Shown here: positions 40,147 to 49,877 of the stretch, piece after piece
Layout: every line of letters begins with the position of its first letter
Position numbering within the stretch: the stretch's first letter is position 1
NCBI GenBank assembly: GCA_963764825.1
Contig: CAVXUA010000016.1
Coordinates: 62,001-126,000 of the forward strand
Length of the DNA stretch: 64,000 nt
Source: JAZGGS01 sp963764825
Lineage (GTDB): Bacteria > Bacteroidota > Ignavibacteria > Ignavibacteriales > Ignavibacteriaceae
Direction of reading: 5' to 3'
Notes under the pieces: generated by a model
Told to the model about the DNA's origin: nothing
Databases searched by the model: none
Seen by the model: the letters and a program-made list of their open reading frames with translations, nothing else
Translations under genes and position numbers: made by a program

Positions 40147-40176
40147 AGCCGTTATCCAACGGCTTTTTTATTTTTT
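40147..40176 (+). terminator. Riboswitch-controlled terminator
   Basis: AGCCGTT-ATCC-AACGGCT stem followed by TTTTTATTTTTT. Its 5' arm together with the two bases before it (TTAGCCGTT) can instead pair with the 3' side of riboswitch P1 (AACGGGCTAA, 40121-40130), one G bulged. So TPP binding would keep P1 closed and let the terminator form, while absence of TPP would favour the antiterminator. Confidence 0.85.
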
Positions 40177-40188
40177 GAGAGGTAAGAA

Positions 40189-42694
40189 ATGAAAATCTTA
40201 ATCGTTCTTTTTTTATGTTTAAATTTTTCTGCTATTGCTCAGCAGATTATAATCCGGGGGAAAGTAGTTGACAGACGAAACCAGCAGCAGTTTGCAGGAT
40301 GCAAATATTACGCTGATATCTGAAACCACTAAGGGCACTACCACAGATAAAAATGGTGAGTTCAAACTTTTTGCTGAATTAAAACCATCCGATAAATTAA
40401 TTATCAGCTATGTTGGATTTGAAACAAGAAGTATCACAATTACTGAACTAAGTAATATCCCATCAACTCCAACTTCTGATGGAGGCGTTTTTTATCTTTT
40501 CTATCTTGATAGTAAAATTATTTCTTCACAAACTGTACTTGTTGAAGCAACTGTTGGAAAGCAGGGAATTACGCCGCTGGCTTTTGATCAGATAAAGCAA
40601 AAAGATATTGAAAAGAATTACACTGCTTATGATATTCCAAAATACCTGAGCGATCTTCCATCAACTACTTTTTATTCAGAGAGCGGGAACGGAATTGGTT
40701 ATAATTATTTAAGTATTCGCGGGTTTGATCAAAGAAGAATTACAGTTTCAATTAACGGAATTCCACAAAACGATCCTGAAGATCATAATGTTTACTGGTT
40801 AGATTTTCCCGATCTCCTTGCCAGCACAGAGTTGATCCAGGTTCAAAGAGGGGCTGGCTCAGGAGTGTTCGGTTATCCAGCAATCGGTGGATCGATAAAT
40901 CTTATTACCTCATCATTTTCTAATAAACCAAAGCTGGAACTTTCTGCATCGTATGGTTCTTATGTTACAAAAAAATATTCTGCCGCTTTTTCAAGTGGAT
41001 TAATCGATAATAAGTATTCTGTTTATGCGAAGCTTGGAAAGATAATGAGCTCAGGTTATAAAAATCTTACCTGGGTCGATTTTAATTCCTACTATCTTTC
41101 CGCAGTAAGGTACGATAAGAATTTTACAACACAGATTAATTTTTATGGAGGACCAATTTCTGATGGATTAGGCTACACGGGAGTAGCAAAATTTGCAGTA
41201 AAAGATAAAATTCTTCGAGAGCAAATTATTCTTATTGGGAAGCTGATGAAAACGATTACACTAATACGCTTGATAGAAAACCTGAAGAGATTGAAAATTT
41301 TTCGCAGCCTCATTTTGAATTATTAAATGATTGGCAGGTAAGTAATAATTTAAAATTCAACTCAGCTCTTTTTATTCTGCTGGGAGATGGCTTTTTTGAT
41401 TACGATGCTTCATGGTCTGTATTTTACGATGATTATTTTAGGTTAAGAGAAAATGGATTTGATACAAGCTTTGTTCCAACTAACGCACTAATAAGGGCAA
41501 AGGTTGAAAATACACAATATGGATGGATCCCGCGCTTTAGTCTTGAACATGAAAATGGTATGTTATTTTTTGGTGCCGAATTAAGAAAACATAATTCAAT
41601 TCACTGGGGAAGTATAAATTATGCTGAGAATCTTCCTCCAGGTGTTACAAAAGATTACAAATATTACTTTTACCGCGGAGGGAAAGATATTGCAAGCGCC
41701 TTTGTTCATGAATCTTACAATTTAAATGATAATATTTAATGTTCTTGGAGAACTGCAGCTAGCTTATCATAACTATAAACTGAACGGTGAAAAATATTTA
41801 GAAAACGAATTTAGTGTAGATAATCTATTCTTAAATCCGAGAGTAGGAATAAACTATAAACATGCAGAGCAGTTTAATTTATATTTTTCTTTTGCAAGAG
41901 TTTCGCGCGAGCCCAGGTTGAAAGAATATTATGATGCTGCAGAATCAAGCGCAGGTGAAGTTCCGCAGTTTGAGCTTAATCCTGATGGAACATATAATTT
42001 TGAAAAACCTCTAACCAAACCTGAAACGATGAATGATTTTGAAATTGGTGCTTCAGTTAATGATGAAGATTACTCATTTACTTTGAACTTTTTCTATATG
42101 TTGTTTAATGATGAAATAGTTAAAAAGGGACAGGTTGATAGATTCGGGCAGCCGATTACAGGCAACGTGGATAAAACAGTTCATCTCGGAGTAGAACTCA
42201 GCGCGATTATTAAACTTTTAGATGACAGGATTGAATTATTTGGAAATGCTACGGTAAGCCGCAACACAATTGAAGAAGGAAAGTTTTTTATCGATGCGGA
42301 TAATTTTATTGAACTTGATGGAAACAGAATAAGTGGCTTCCCTGATTTTCTTGCAAACCTGGGCGTTGCTTATAAAGATCATGGTTTATATTTTAGATTA
42401 ACAGGTAAGTACGTTGGAGAATTCTTTTCTGATAACTACGATAATGAACTTGAAAATTATCTTCAACAATTTCCTGGCTTTATAGATTACGCAGATAATG
42501 TAAACGAAGCATATTTTGTTTCAGATTTTTTTGCAAGCTATGAATTTCCATTAATTAATTCGCAAACTCCCTGGAAAGTTTATTTACAGGTAAATAATAT
42601 TTTTGATAACTTGTATTCAGCGTATGCAATTGGTAAAGAATTTTTTCCAGCAGCAGAAAGAAACTGGTTGGCTGGAATTCAGGTAGGACTTTAG
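40189..42694 (+). CDS. TonB-dependent receptor, likely for thiamine, frameshifted
   Basis: About 835 codons. A signal peptide (M-K-I-L-I-V, ending A-I-A-Q) is followed by a carboxypeptidase-regulatory-like domain with T-K-G-T-T-T-D-K-N-G-E-F and Y-V-G-F-E-T-R. The plug contains S-I-R-G-F-D-Q-R-R and V-Q-R-G-A-G-S-G-V-F-G-Y-P-A-I-G-G, and a long beta-barrel ends in G-I-Q-V-G-L. Breaks near 40265, 41235 and 41735. A GAGAGGTAAG ribosome site precedes the ATG. It is the first gene behind the TPP riboswitch and next to thiamine pyrophosphokinase, so thiamine or a phosphate ester is the likely ligand, imported with TonB energy. Confidence 0.9.
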
Positions 42695-42702
42695 GTTTTA
42701 AT

Positions 42703-43359
42703 ATGAAGAAAATGTATAATACTGGCAAACGGTAAACCACCACGAAAAAATATAATTACTTTCTTTCAAAAGAATGGATTTGAAACATTGATCTGTGCAG
42801 ATGGCGGTGCAAATTCTGCTTTAAAATTGGATTTAATTCCTGATTACATAATTGGCGATCTTGATTCTAGCAGATAAAGTTGTTTTGAATAAATTTAAAA
42901 TAAATCAACAATAATTAATATAAAAGACAGAATGATACTGATGTTGAGAAATGTTTGAAGTTTGCTATAAAAAATAAATTTAAAGAAGCGCTGTTAGTTG
43001 GAGTTACTGGTAACCGTTTGGATCATACTTTCTGTAATCTTGGAATATGTACTTAAAGTTCTTTAATCAAATAAATATTTCGTTAGTTGCAGAAAATTCC
43101 TATCTTAAAGCCTTATACAGGAAACATGGAATTGAAAACATTTAAAGGTGAGACAATTTCACTTTATGGATTTGATAAGAAAACAAAAATTACTTCAAAA
43201 GGATTAAAATATCCTTTAAAAAATATTTCACTTCCTTTTGGTGAAAAAGAAAGCACAAGCAATATTGCAACTTCAAATTCGTGCAATTAATCAATTTCCA
43301 ACGGAGTGATTTTTGTAATCAGAGATTTTAACACAATGAGAAAGCATGATCTCTTTTAG
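42703..43359 (+). CDS. Thiamine pyrophosphokinase, multiply frameshifted
   Basis: About 215 codons in several frames. The N-terminal part reads I-I-L-A-N-G-K-P-P, then I-C-A-D-G-G-A-N and I-I-G-D-L-D-S, the diphosphate and thiamine-site motifs of the family. The next part has D-T-D-V-E-K-C-L and G-V-T-G-N-R-L-D-H-T; the C-terminal part has S-L-Y-G-F-D and G-L-K-Y-P-L. Breaks near 42712, 42873, 42915, 42940, 43055 and 43280. It converts thiamine to TPP in the cytoplasm. Start and end are approximate because of the indels. It starts 8 bases after the receptor stop, firmly in the riboswitch operon. Confidence 0.85.
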
Positions 43360-44758
43360 CTTCGACTGATATTATTAATAATCCTGCTTTTCTTCGCTTC
43401 TATTTTATTTATAGGATTTTATACAGGAAGAAAAACAGGAAGTGATGCGGAAGATTATCTTTTATCAGGACGTAAAGTTGGTTTGTTTTTATTTGTCCTT
43501 ACAACTGTTTCCACATGGTACGGCGGGATATTAGGAGTAGGGGAGTTTACTTATCGTTACGGACTTGTTAGCTGGTTCACACAAGGATTTCCTTACTACA
43601 TTTTTGCTTTGCTCTTTGCACTCTTCTTTGCAAAAAAAATAAGGAAAGCATCACTCTTTACAATTCCGGATAAACTAACAGAAGTTTACGGAAAAAAAGT
43701 TGGTCTGCTTTCTGCAATCATAGTTTTCGTTCTCGTTTCTCCAGCTCCCTATTTACTTATGAGCGCAAGTTTACTCTCTTTACTGCTCGATATTAATATT
43801 GTGTTATCACTTATTCATTTCTTTAATTATTTCCGTTGCGTATTTAATTAAAGGCGGATTCAGGGCAAATGTTTATGCTGATGCTTTGCAGTTTTTTGTG
43901 ATGTTCATAGGATTTATTCTTATTGTAATATTTTCTGTCGGATTCATTCGGCTCAGTATGAATTTCTTTCATCCTCTCTTCCTGAAAATCATCTTAATAT
44001 TACTGGAGGAATGTCTCCCACTTTTATCATCATCTGGTTTTTGATTGCATTATGGACATTCGCAGATCCAGGATTTCATCAAAGATGTTATGCAGCTAAA
44101 ACTGGAAACGTTGCAGTAAAAGGTATTATCATTTCAATATTCTTTTGGGCGCTGTTCGATTTTCTAACAACTGCAACCGGTTTATTTTCAAAAGCGGTTT
44201 TACCAGATTTAGTAAATCCCGTTCTTGCATTTCCCTTACTTGCCGAACAAGTTTTACCGGTTGGTTTAAAAGGAGTTTTTTATGCAGCACTTTTTGCAAC
44301 AATACTTTCAACATTAAACAGCTTTTTATTTTTAAGCGGAACAACAATCGGCAGAGATTTTATTTTCAGAATTAAATCCACAGCACGATGAAAAGAAATT
44401 AAAAACTTATACGATTATTGGTTTAATAATATCCGGTCTGCTTGCAATTCTTCTTGCTTACTTAATTCCATCCGTAATTGAAATATGGTACACGATAGGT
44501 TCGCTTTTTATTCCAGCAATTATACTTCCTGTTATAAGCGCTTACTATCCAAAAATAAGGATTGAGAATAAATTTATTTTAATTGAAATGATTACCGCTT
44601 TGTTTACAAGCACAATTTGGTATTTTTTAAGAACAGAGTTTGCTAGCACACCACTATTAAATGAAATTGAACCGATGCTGGTTGGATTATTTTTTGCACT
44701 TCTAATCCATCATTCTTGGTTTATTATCACGCAAATAGTATTTACTCTCATCTCATAA
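43346..44758 (+). CDS. Sodium:solute symporter (SSS family), putative thiamine transporter, frameshifted
   Basis: About 470 codons, strongly hydrophobic, with at least ten predicted membrane segments. G-F-Y-T-G-R-K-T-G-S-D-A-E-D-Y-L-L-S-G-R is the usual start of an SSS protein after helix 1, and D-A-L-Q-F-F-V-M and F-A-D-P-G-F-H-Q-R-C-Y-A-A are the helix 5-6 region. Breaks near 43366, 43800, 43990 and 44385. The start is set at ATG 43346, overlapping the kinase gene; one added base joins it to the main frame. As the last gene of the riboswitch operon it would take up what the receptor brings into the periplasm, with Na+ as coupling ion. Confidence 0.82.
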
Positions 44759-44796
44759 TTTTCTAAGTTTATAGTTAACTTCCTAAGAGGTTAATT

Positions 44797-46947
44797 ATGA
44801 AATCGCAATTCATCATCCTCGGTTTATCCCTCCTCTTAACTTATCTGCCAATAAATGCACAAGATGGATGGTTTTCACAAAATAATCTGATTCCTCATCA
44901 ACTAAACTCCGTGTTTTGTGTTGATAGCATAAATGGGTGGATTGTGGGAGATGATGGCTTAATACTCTTCACTGGAAACGGAGGAACTGACTGGATAGAA
45001 CAATCTAGTGGAACAAATTTAGATTTAAGATCAGTGCATTTTATTGATGGGAGTACTGGTTGGATTTTGGGAGATGACGGACTCATATTGTATACAACAA
45101 GTGGAGGGAGTAACTGGTCCAATCAAATAAGTGGATTGACTGATGATTTTAATTCTGTGTACTTTACTGATAGTAGTAATGGCTGGGCCGTTGGGGATAA
45201 TGGTACAATTTTGCATACTACAAATGGAGGTGAAGATTGGTTGAATCAGGTAAGTGGAACTAGTTTTGATTTAAAATCAGTTTGCTTTAATAGTAGTATA
45301 AATGGCTGGGCAATAGGAAGAGATTTTTACGATTGCATAATTCTGCGAACTACTGATGGTGGAGTAAATTGGATTAACCAATTTATGGGGCAAGTTAGGT
45401 TAGAATCAATTTACTTTACAGATGATAATAATGGCTGGATTGCAGGAATGGAATCTGGAGGTGGATTGATACTTAGAACCAGTGATGGTGGAATGAATTG
45501 GACAGAACAGCAAAATAACGCAACCTATACGCTAAATTCCATTCATTTCACAGATAGTAGCAAGGGGTGGGCAGTTGGAATGGGTGGATTCGTTTTGCAC
45601 ACGACAGATGGTGGTGATAATTGGGAAAATATATTTTATGCGGGAATTGAATTTCTTAATTCCCTTAGTTTTGTAAACAGTAATAATGGTTGGATTATAG
45701 GTTCAGAGGGTTCAATCCTGAAAACTACTAATGAAGGAGAAAATTGGATAATTCAATCTGGATTGTATGATGATTTTATATATACTCAATTTACAGATAG
45801 TGTTACAGGATGGGTTATTGGCTATCAGAATGTATTATCAACTACAAATTCAGGGTACATCTGGAATGTCAAGGGAACTGGTTCTTATAAACATTTTACG
45901 GCTGCTCATTTTGTGAATAACAATACCGGCTGGATTGCTGGTAGGTATCCAAATGTTATTATAAAAACAACCGATAGTGGAGAGAGCTGGGAAGAAAAAA
46001 CACCAGCTGTCGATGTTCCTTGGAACTCCATCTATTTTTTAAATGAAGATACGGGTTGGGTGGCAGGAGGATATTCAAATTCAGAAAATTACGTACTTAA
46101 AACTACAAATGGTGGTAGCAATTGGTGGATAACGCTAAATACATCTGATTATCTATTTTCATTGGATTTTATTAGCATTGATACCGGATGGGTAAATGGA
46201 ATCGATTTTGATAACAGTACAATTTATAAGACAATAAATGGGGGTGAAAGTTGGTTTATTAAAAGTACTATTCCTGATAACCAACTGCTCTCAATCGATT
46301 TTGTTGACGCTAATATGGGCTGGATAGTCGGATCTTATGGTAAGATTTTCAATACAACAAATGGTGGTGATGATTGGATAATACAAAATAGCAGGACAAC
46401 AAATCACCTGTATGATGTTTTCTTTGTTGACCAGATGACAGGCTGGGCAGTGAGTTGGTTAGGCAAAATTCTTAAAACAACTGATGGCGGAGATGATTGG
46501 CGATTCCAGATAAGTGGAACTACAAATTGGCTTACCTCTCTTTACTTTACAGATCGATATAATGGATGGATAGTTGGAAGACAAGGGACCATTTTACATA
46601 CAAAGGATGGCGGAGGAATAACAACTGATTTACAAAATGAAGATTATCAACTTCCCATAGCATTTTCACTCTCTCAAAATTATCCAAATCCTTTTAATCC
46701 AAGTACAACAATTAAATATCAAATACCAGACCTGCCTGCCGGCAGGCAAGAATTAAGTTTTGTTACACTTAAAGTTTATGATCTGTTGGGAAGAGAAGTT
46801 GCAACACTTGTTAACGAAGAAAAACCTGCAGGGGAGTATGAGGTTGAATTCACAATTAGCAATTTACAATTAACAAGCGGGATATATTTTTATCAAGTGC
46901 GTGTAGGTAATTTTGTTGAAACTAAGAAGATGGTATTGTTGAAATAA
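44797..46947 (+). CDS. T9SS-secreted Ycf48/BNR-type beta-propeller protein
   Basis: Intact 716-residue secreted protein. A signal peptide (to N-A-Q near residue 21) is followed by about 14 repeats of 38-47 residues ending in G-W-x-x-G-x-x-G-x-I-L-x-T-T-x-G-G-x-x-W, as in Ycf48-like and BNR propellers. The C-terminal domain from about residue 625 (N-Y-P-N-P-F-N-P-S-T-T-I, then G-R-E-V-A-T-L-V and G-I-Y-F-Y-Q-V) is a type A T9SS sorting domain. It carries an in-frame seven-residue insertion from a palindrome. Likely attached to or released from the cell surface; ligand unknown. Confidence 0.92.
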   Translation: MKSQFIILGLSLLLTYLPINAQDGWFSQNNLIPHQLNSVFCVDSINGWIVGDDGLILFTGNGGTDWIEQSSGTNLDLRSVHFIDGSTGWILGDDGLILYTTSGGSNWSNQISGLTDDFNSVYFTDSSNGWAVGDNGTILHTTNGGEDWLNQVSGTSFDLKSVCFNSSINGWAIGRDFYDCIILRTTDGGVNWINQFMGQVRLESIYFTDDNNGWIAGMESGGGLILRTSDGGMNWTEQQNNATYTLNSIHFTDSSKGWAVGMGGFVLHTTDGGDNWENIFYAGIEFLNSLSFVNSNNGWIIGSEGSILKTTNEGENWIIQSGLYDDFIYTQFTDSVTGWVIGYQNVLSTTNSGYIWNVKGTGSYKHFTAAHFVNNNTGWIAGRYPNVIIKTTDSGESWEEKTPAVDVPWNSIYFLNEDTGWVAGGYSNSENYVLKTTNGGSNWWITLNTSDYLFSLDFISIDTGWVNGIDFDNSTIYKTINGGESWFIKSTIPDNQLLSIDFVDANMGWIVGSYGKIFNTTNGGDDWIIQNSRTTNHLYDVFFVDQMTGWAVSWLGKILKTTDGGDDWRFQISGTTNWLTSLYFTDRYNGWIVGRQGTILHTKDGGGITTDLQNEDYQLPIAFSLSQNYPNPFNPSTTIKYQIPDLPAGRQELSFVTLKVYDLLGREVATLVNEEKPAGEYEVEFTISNLQLTSGIYFYQVRVGNFVETKKMVLLK
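46733..46748. repeat. 16-bp perfect palindrome inserted in a sorting domain
   Basis: TGCCTGCCGGCAGGCA is a perfect inverted repeat. It encodes the extra residues L-P-A-G-R-Q between the I-P and E-L-S-F-V of the T9SS domain, and is much richer in GC than its surroundings. It adds a multiple of three bases, so the gene stays open. I recall the same P-A-G-R-Q insertion in other Ignavibacteria-type proteins, which suggests a dispersed element. Confidence 0.75.
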
Positions 46948-46951
46948 ATTT

Positions 46952-47497
46952 TTAAGGCAGTAAAATAGCAGCAGCAATTACCGTTGACCATAAACCATTT
47001 TTATTACCCACTGCAGATTGAGTGACGTTGAAGGATTTTACAATCTTGCCTGACATTTTATAAACATCTTCTCTTTCATTCCAATCGTGATCAGGATCGA
47101 AATCAACACCCAGAGTTGTAGCTAGCATTGTGGCTGCAAGATCTTCAGCATATTCACCGGCTACTTTTGCTGTTTGCCCGTGCGGATGATGTTCTGATAA
47201 ATAACCATAGGTATTTTTATCAGTGGGGAGTGCAACACCAATAGATGCAGCAATCATCCTGTTTGGCTCCTTTGTTGAATTACGTGCCATTACAGCATGA
47301 ATAATTTGTCCTGGTTGGATTTCTTTTAATCCTTCTTCAATGGGTATTCGTTTACAGTTAACGGGGTAAATACTGCTGACAGTTACAAGGTTGCACATTT
47401 CTATGTGGGCGCTGCGTAATGCAAGTTCAAAAGAAGTTAAATATTCTTTGCTTGTTCCAACTCCTTTTGTAAAAAATATTTTTTTTGGCAGATACAA
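46952..47497 (-). CDS. pdaD: Pyruvoyl-dependent arginine decarboxylase
   Basis: Intact 181-residue proenzyme. V-T-V-S-S-I-Y-P places the self-cleavage site between Ser41 and Ser42; cleavage makes a small beta and a larger alpha chain with an N-terminal pyruvoyl group. G-Q-I-I-H-A-V-M and the A-A-S-I-G-V-A motif fit the family. It makes agmatine from arginine, the first step of polyamine synthesis. TTG start, four bases after the stop of tyrS, so it is co-transcribed with tyrS and smpB. It ends five bases from the convergent T9SS gene. Confidence 0.92.
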   Translation of the reverse strand: MYLPKKIFFTKGVGTSKEYLTSFELALRSAHIEMCNLVTVSSIYPVNCKRIPIEEGLKEIQPGQIIHAVMARNSTKEPNRMIAASIGVALPTDKNTYGYLSEHHPHGQTAKVAGEYAEDLAATMLATTLGVDFDPDHDWNEREDVYKMSGKIVKSFNVTQSAVGNKNGLWSTVIAAAILLP

Positions 47498-47501
47498 ATT
47501 C

Positions 47502-48707
47502 TTATTCCTGTTTTACTAAATTATTTATTAATTTTCCAAATTTTCTTTTACCAACTTTTAGAACCATTCCAATTTAATTTTAATTTCTTTATTAGTATCC
47601 AAATATCTTTTCTACCATCAATTGAAACTCCGCTTTGGTTTACCAACCTTTTTGCTTCACCTTTAGAACCGGAAAAACCAACCTTCAAGATTAAATCTAC
47701 AATATTCATTTCATCTTCAATAATCTTAAACTCAGGAATATTATCAGGCACTTCTTTCTTTATAAAGATTTTATCAAACTCTGCCTCTGCAAACTGTGCA
47801 TCTTTTTCGCTGTGATACATTCTAACAAAAGTTCTTGCCAGATTTCTTTTAATATCACGCGGATTTATTTCCGGGTTATCCAGTTTCGCTTTTATTTCCT
47901 TAAGTTCTTCTGCAGGAACATCTGTAGCAAGAGTGTAATATACGTAAATCAGGTCATCGGGAATTGAAAGTGTTTTACCGTACATATCTCTCGGCGGCTC
48001 GGAAATTCCAATATAATTATCGTAAGATTTGCTCATCTTTTCTGTGCCTTCTGTTCCAACTAACAGCGGCATTGTTAATATTATTTGTGGTTCCAGTCCG
48101 TACTCGCGCTGTATATCCCTGCCAACAAGAAGATTAAATTTTTGATCTGTTCCTCCAAGTTCAACATCACTTTTAATTGCAACTGAATCCATTGCCTGCG
48201 CAAGCGGGTAAAGAAATTCATGAATACTAATTGGTTCACCGGTTTTAAATCTTTTTTCAAAATCATCCCGCTCAATCATTCGCGCAACAGTATATTTTGA
48301 AGCAAGTTTAATAACTTCCTCAAAATTCATTTTGCTCAGCCAATCTGAGTTATAAACAATCTGTGTTTTTTCTCTATCTAAGAATTTTAGATGCTTGATT
48401 AAAATAGCTTTCACCATGTTCTCGTGGTCTGTTCAAAGTTAAGGGCAGGGCGGGTTGCACTTCTTCCGGATGGATCGCCAATCATACCGGTAAAATCGCC
48501 AACAATTAAAATTGCCTGGTGACCGAGTGACTGGAACTGTGCAAGCTTTCTTAATACAACAGAATGCCCGATATGAAGATCGGGACGGCTGGGATCGCAG
48601 CCAAGTTTAATGTTAAGGGGTTTTCCATCTTTTAAAGAACGCTCAAGCTTTTTAACCAGTTCTTCTTCAGGAATGATCTCATTTGCACCTCTTCTTATGA
48701 GGTCCAT
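47502..48707 (-). CDS. tyrS: Tyrosyl-tRNA synthetase, frameshifted
   Basis: About 402 codons. The N-terminal piece has R-P-D-L-H-I-G-H (HIGH motif) and the catalytic domain continues with E-L-G-G-T-D-Q-K-F-N and K-M-S-K-S (KMSKS loop). The C-terminus is an S4 RNA-binding domain (A-K-R-L-V-N-Q-S-G-V). Breaks near 48414 and near 47607; the second moves the real end to TAA at 47502-47504, with the last residues V-G-K-R-K-F-G-K-L. This is the long TyrRS subgroup with L-H-I-G-H. It is the middle gene between smpB and pdaD. Confidence 0.95.
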
Positions 48708-48761
48708 CTGTTCATTGATGGCAGGAAATTTAATTCTTGTTCATTTAGAACTATGAATTTC

Positions 48762-49220
48762 TTAATATTTAATTTTTCTTTCTTCATCTCTCTGGAAATC
48801 TCTTTTAGCAATATCTTTTCGTTTATCATAAACCTTTTTACCCTTTGCAAGTGCAAGTTCAACTTTTGCTTTGCCATTTTTAAAGTATAATCTTAAAGGA
48901 ATTAAAGTTAATCCTTTTTCCGTGGTTTTGCCAATCATCTTTCTTATCTCACTCTTACTAAGTAAAAGCTTTCTATCCCGTTTCGGTACGTGGTTGTTAA
49001 TGTTTCCCTGCGTGTATTCGCTTATGTGACAATTAACAAGCCATACTTCTCCAGCAACTATTTTACCATAGCTATCCACAAGGTTTGCTTTTCCCTGTCG
49101 GAGCGATTTAACTTCCGTACCAACAAGAACCAATCCCGCTTCCCAGGTTTGCAGAATGCTGTACTCATGTCTTGCTTTCCTGTTTAGTGTAATATTTTTT
49201 TCGTTACCAGGTTCCTTCAT
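48762..49220 (-). CDS. smpB: SsrA-binding protein
   Basis: SmpB binds tmRNA and brings it to stalled ribosomes. The protein is about 152 residues: N-R-K-A-R-H-E-Y near the start, G-T-E-V-K-S-L-R, V-N-C-H-I-S-E-Y, and a basic C-terminal tail K-K-V-Y-D-K-R-K-D-I-A-K-R. ATG at 49220 (M-K-E-P-G-N) is preferred over the upstream in-frame start at 49235, which gives an uncharacteristic leader. A sigma-70-like promoter lies 33 bases upstream. No ssrA gene is visible in the window. Confidence 0.95.
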   Translation of the reverse strand: MKEPGNEKNITLNRKARHEYSILQTWEAGLVLVGTEVKSLRQGKANLVDSYGKIVAGEVWLVNCHISEYTQGNINNHVPKRDRKLLLSKSEIRKMIGKTTEKGLTLIPLRLYFKNGKAKVELALAKGKKVYDKRKDIAKRDFQRDEERKIKY

Positions 49221-49252
49221 AGCGTATAATAACAAAGCATAAAATTACTTTA

Positions 49253-49281
49253 ATTATAGTAAAAAGTAATCATTTGCACAA
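49253..49281 (-). promoter_or_regulatory. Sigma-70-like promoter of smpB-tyrS-pdaD
   Basis: On the minus strand: TTGTGC (49281-49276), a 17-base spacer, then TATAAT (49258-49253). The -10 is a perfect match to the general bacterial consensus. It is 33 bases from the smpB ATG. Confidence 0.45.
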
Positions 49282-49329
49282 TTTGAATTAATGATCACTT
49301 AAATGGATACATCAAATAAGAATAAAAAA

Positions 49330-49794
49330 TTAAAACTTAGATGCGCTGAATGACTTACCATCTCTAAAAGATACCTTTATTTTCTGATACTCATCAACCC
49401 ACCATATATAACGTACCCAATCTGGTTTTTCACCTTCTGTTCCAATAAGTTCTGCAACTTCTTCATAACTGAGAAAGTTAGTCATAGGACCATCAGAACC
49501 CGAGCACGCTTCTTTTAGGAGTTCATAACCATTTTTTCCTTCGAACATTGGTTTGTATGAACTGTAAGATGATAATTTACCTTCAGTCCATTCAGCTTGC
49601 AGGTTGTTATCCGGCCAAATGTAAATAACTGTAGTATCGAGAGTTCCTTCAACTCCTAAAACTTCTTCAACCTGTTCAAGTGTCATTCCCATATTAATAT
49701 TGATGTAATCATCCCCATTAACATAAGACTGGCTGGGCAAGAAGAGAAAGTTGAGAATATAAGAAGAAAATATAAGTAATAATAAATTTTTCAT
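49330..49794 (-). CDS. Exported small protein with two BLIP/SmpA-like units
   Basis: Intact 154 residues with a signal peptide (to about residue 23). Two units follow: I-N-M-G-M-T-L-E-Q-V-E-E-V-L-G, then a W and W-T-E-G-K-L; and F-L-S-Y-E-E-V-A-E-L-I-G, then W-W and F-R-D-G-K-S. This repeated alpha-beta layout resembles beta-lactamase-inhibitor-like and SmpA/OmlA domains, often found in Bam-complex lipoproteins or other envelope proteins. There is no lipobox. Function unknown. Confidence 0.7.
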   Translation of the reverse strand: MKNLLLLIFSSYILNFLFLPSQSYVNGDDYININMGMTLEQVEEVLGVEGTLDTTVIYIWPDNNLQAEWTEGKLSSYSSYKPMFEGKNGYELLKEACSGSDGPMTNFLSYEEVAELIGTEGEKPDWVRYIWWVDEYQKIKVSFRDGKSFSASKF

Positions 49795-49877
49795 TTTTGG
49801 CTCCCGCTTGGTTTTTTGAAAATGTTATACTTAAAATTACAATAATTTGAAGATAATAAATCGTTGAGAATTATTTT

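Noticed and set aside
44900..46620. Regular repeats of about 130 bases, possibly tandem DNA repeats
   Set aside because: They encode Ycf48/BNR propeller blades within one open frame; DNA identity between units is low.
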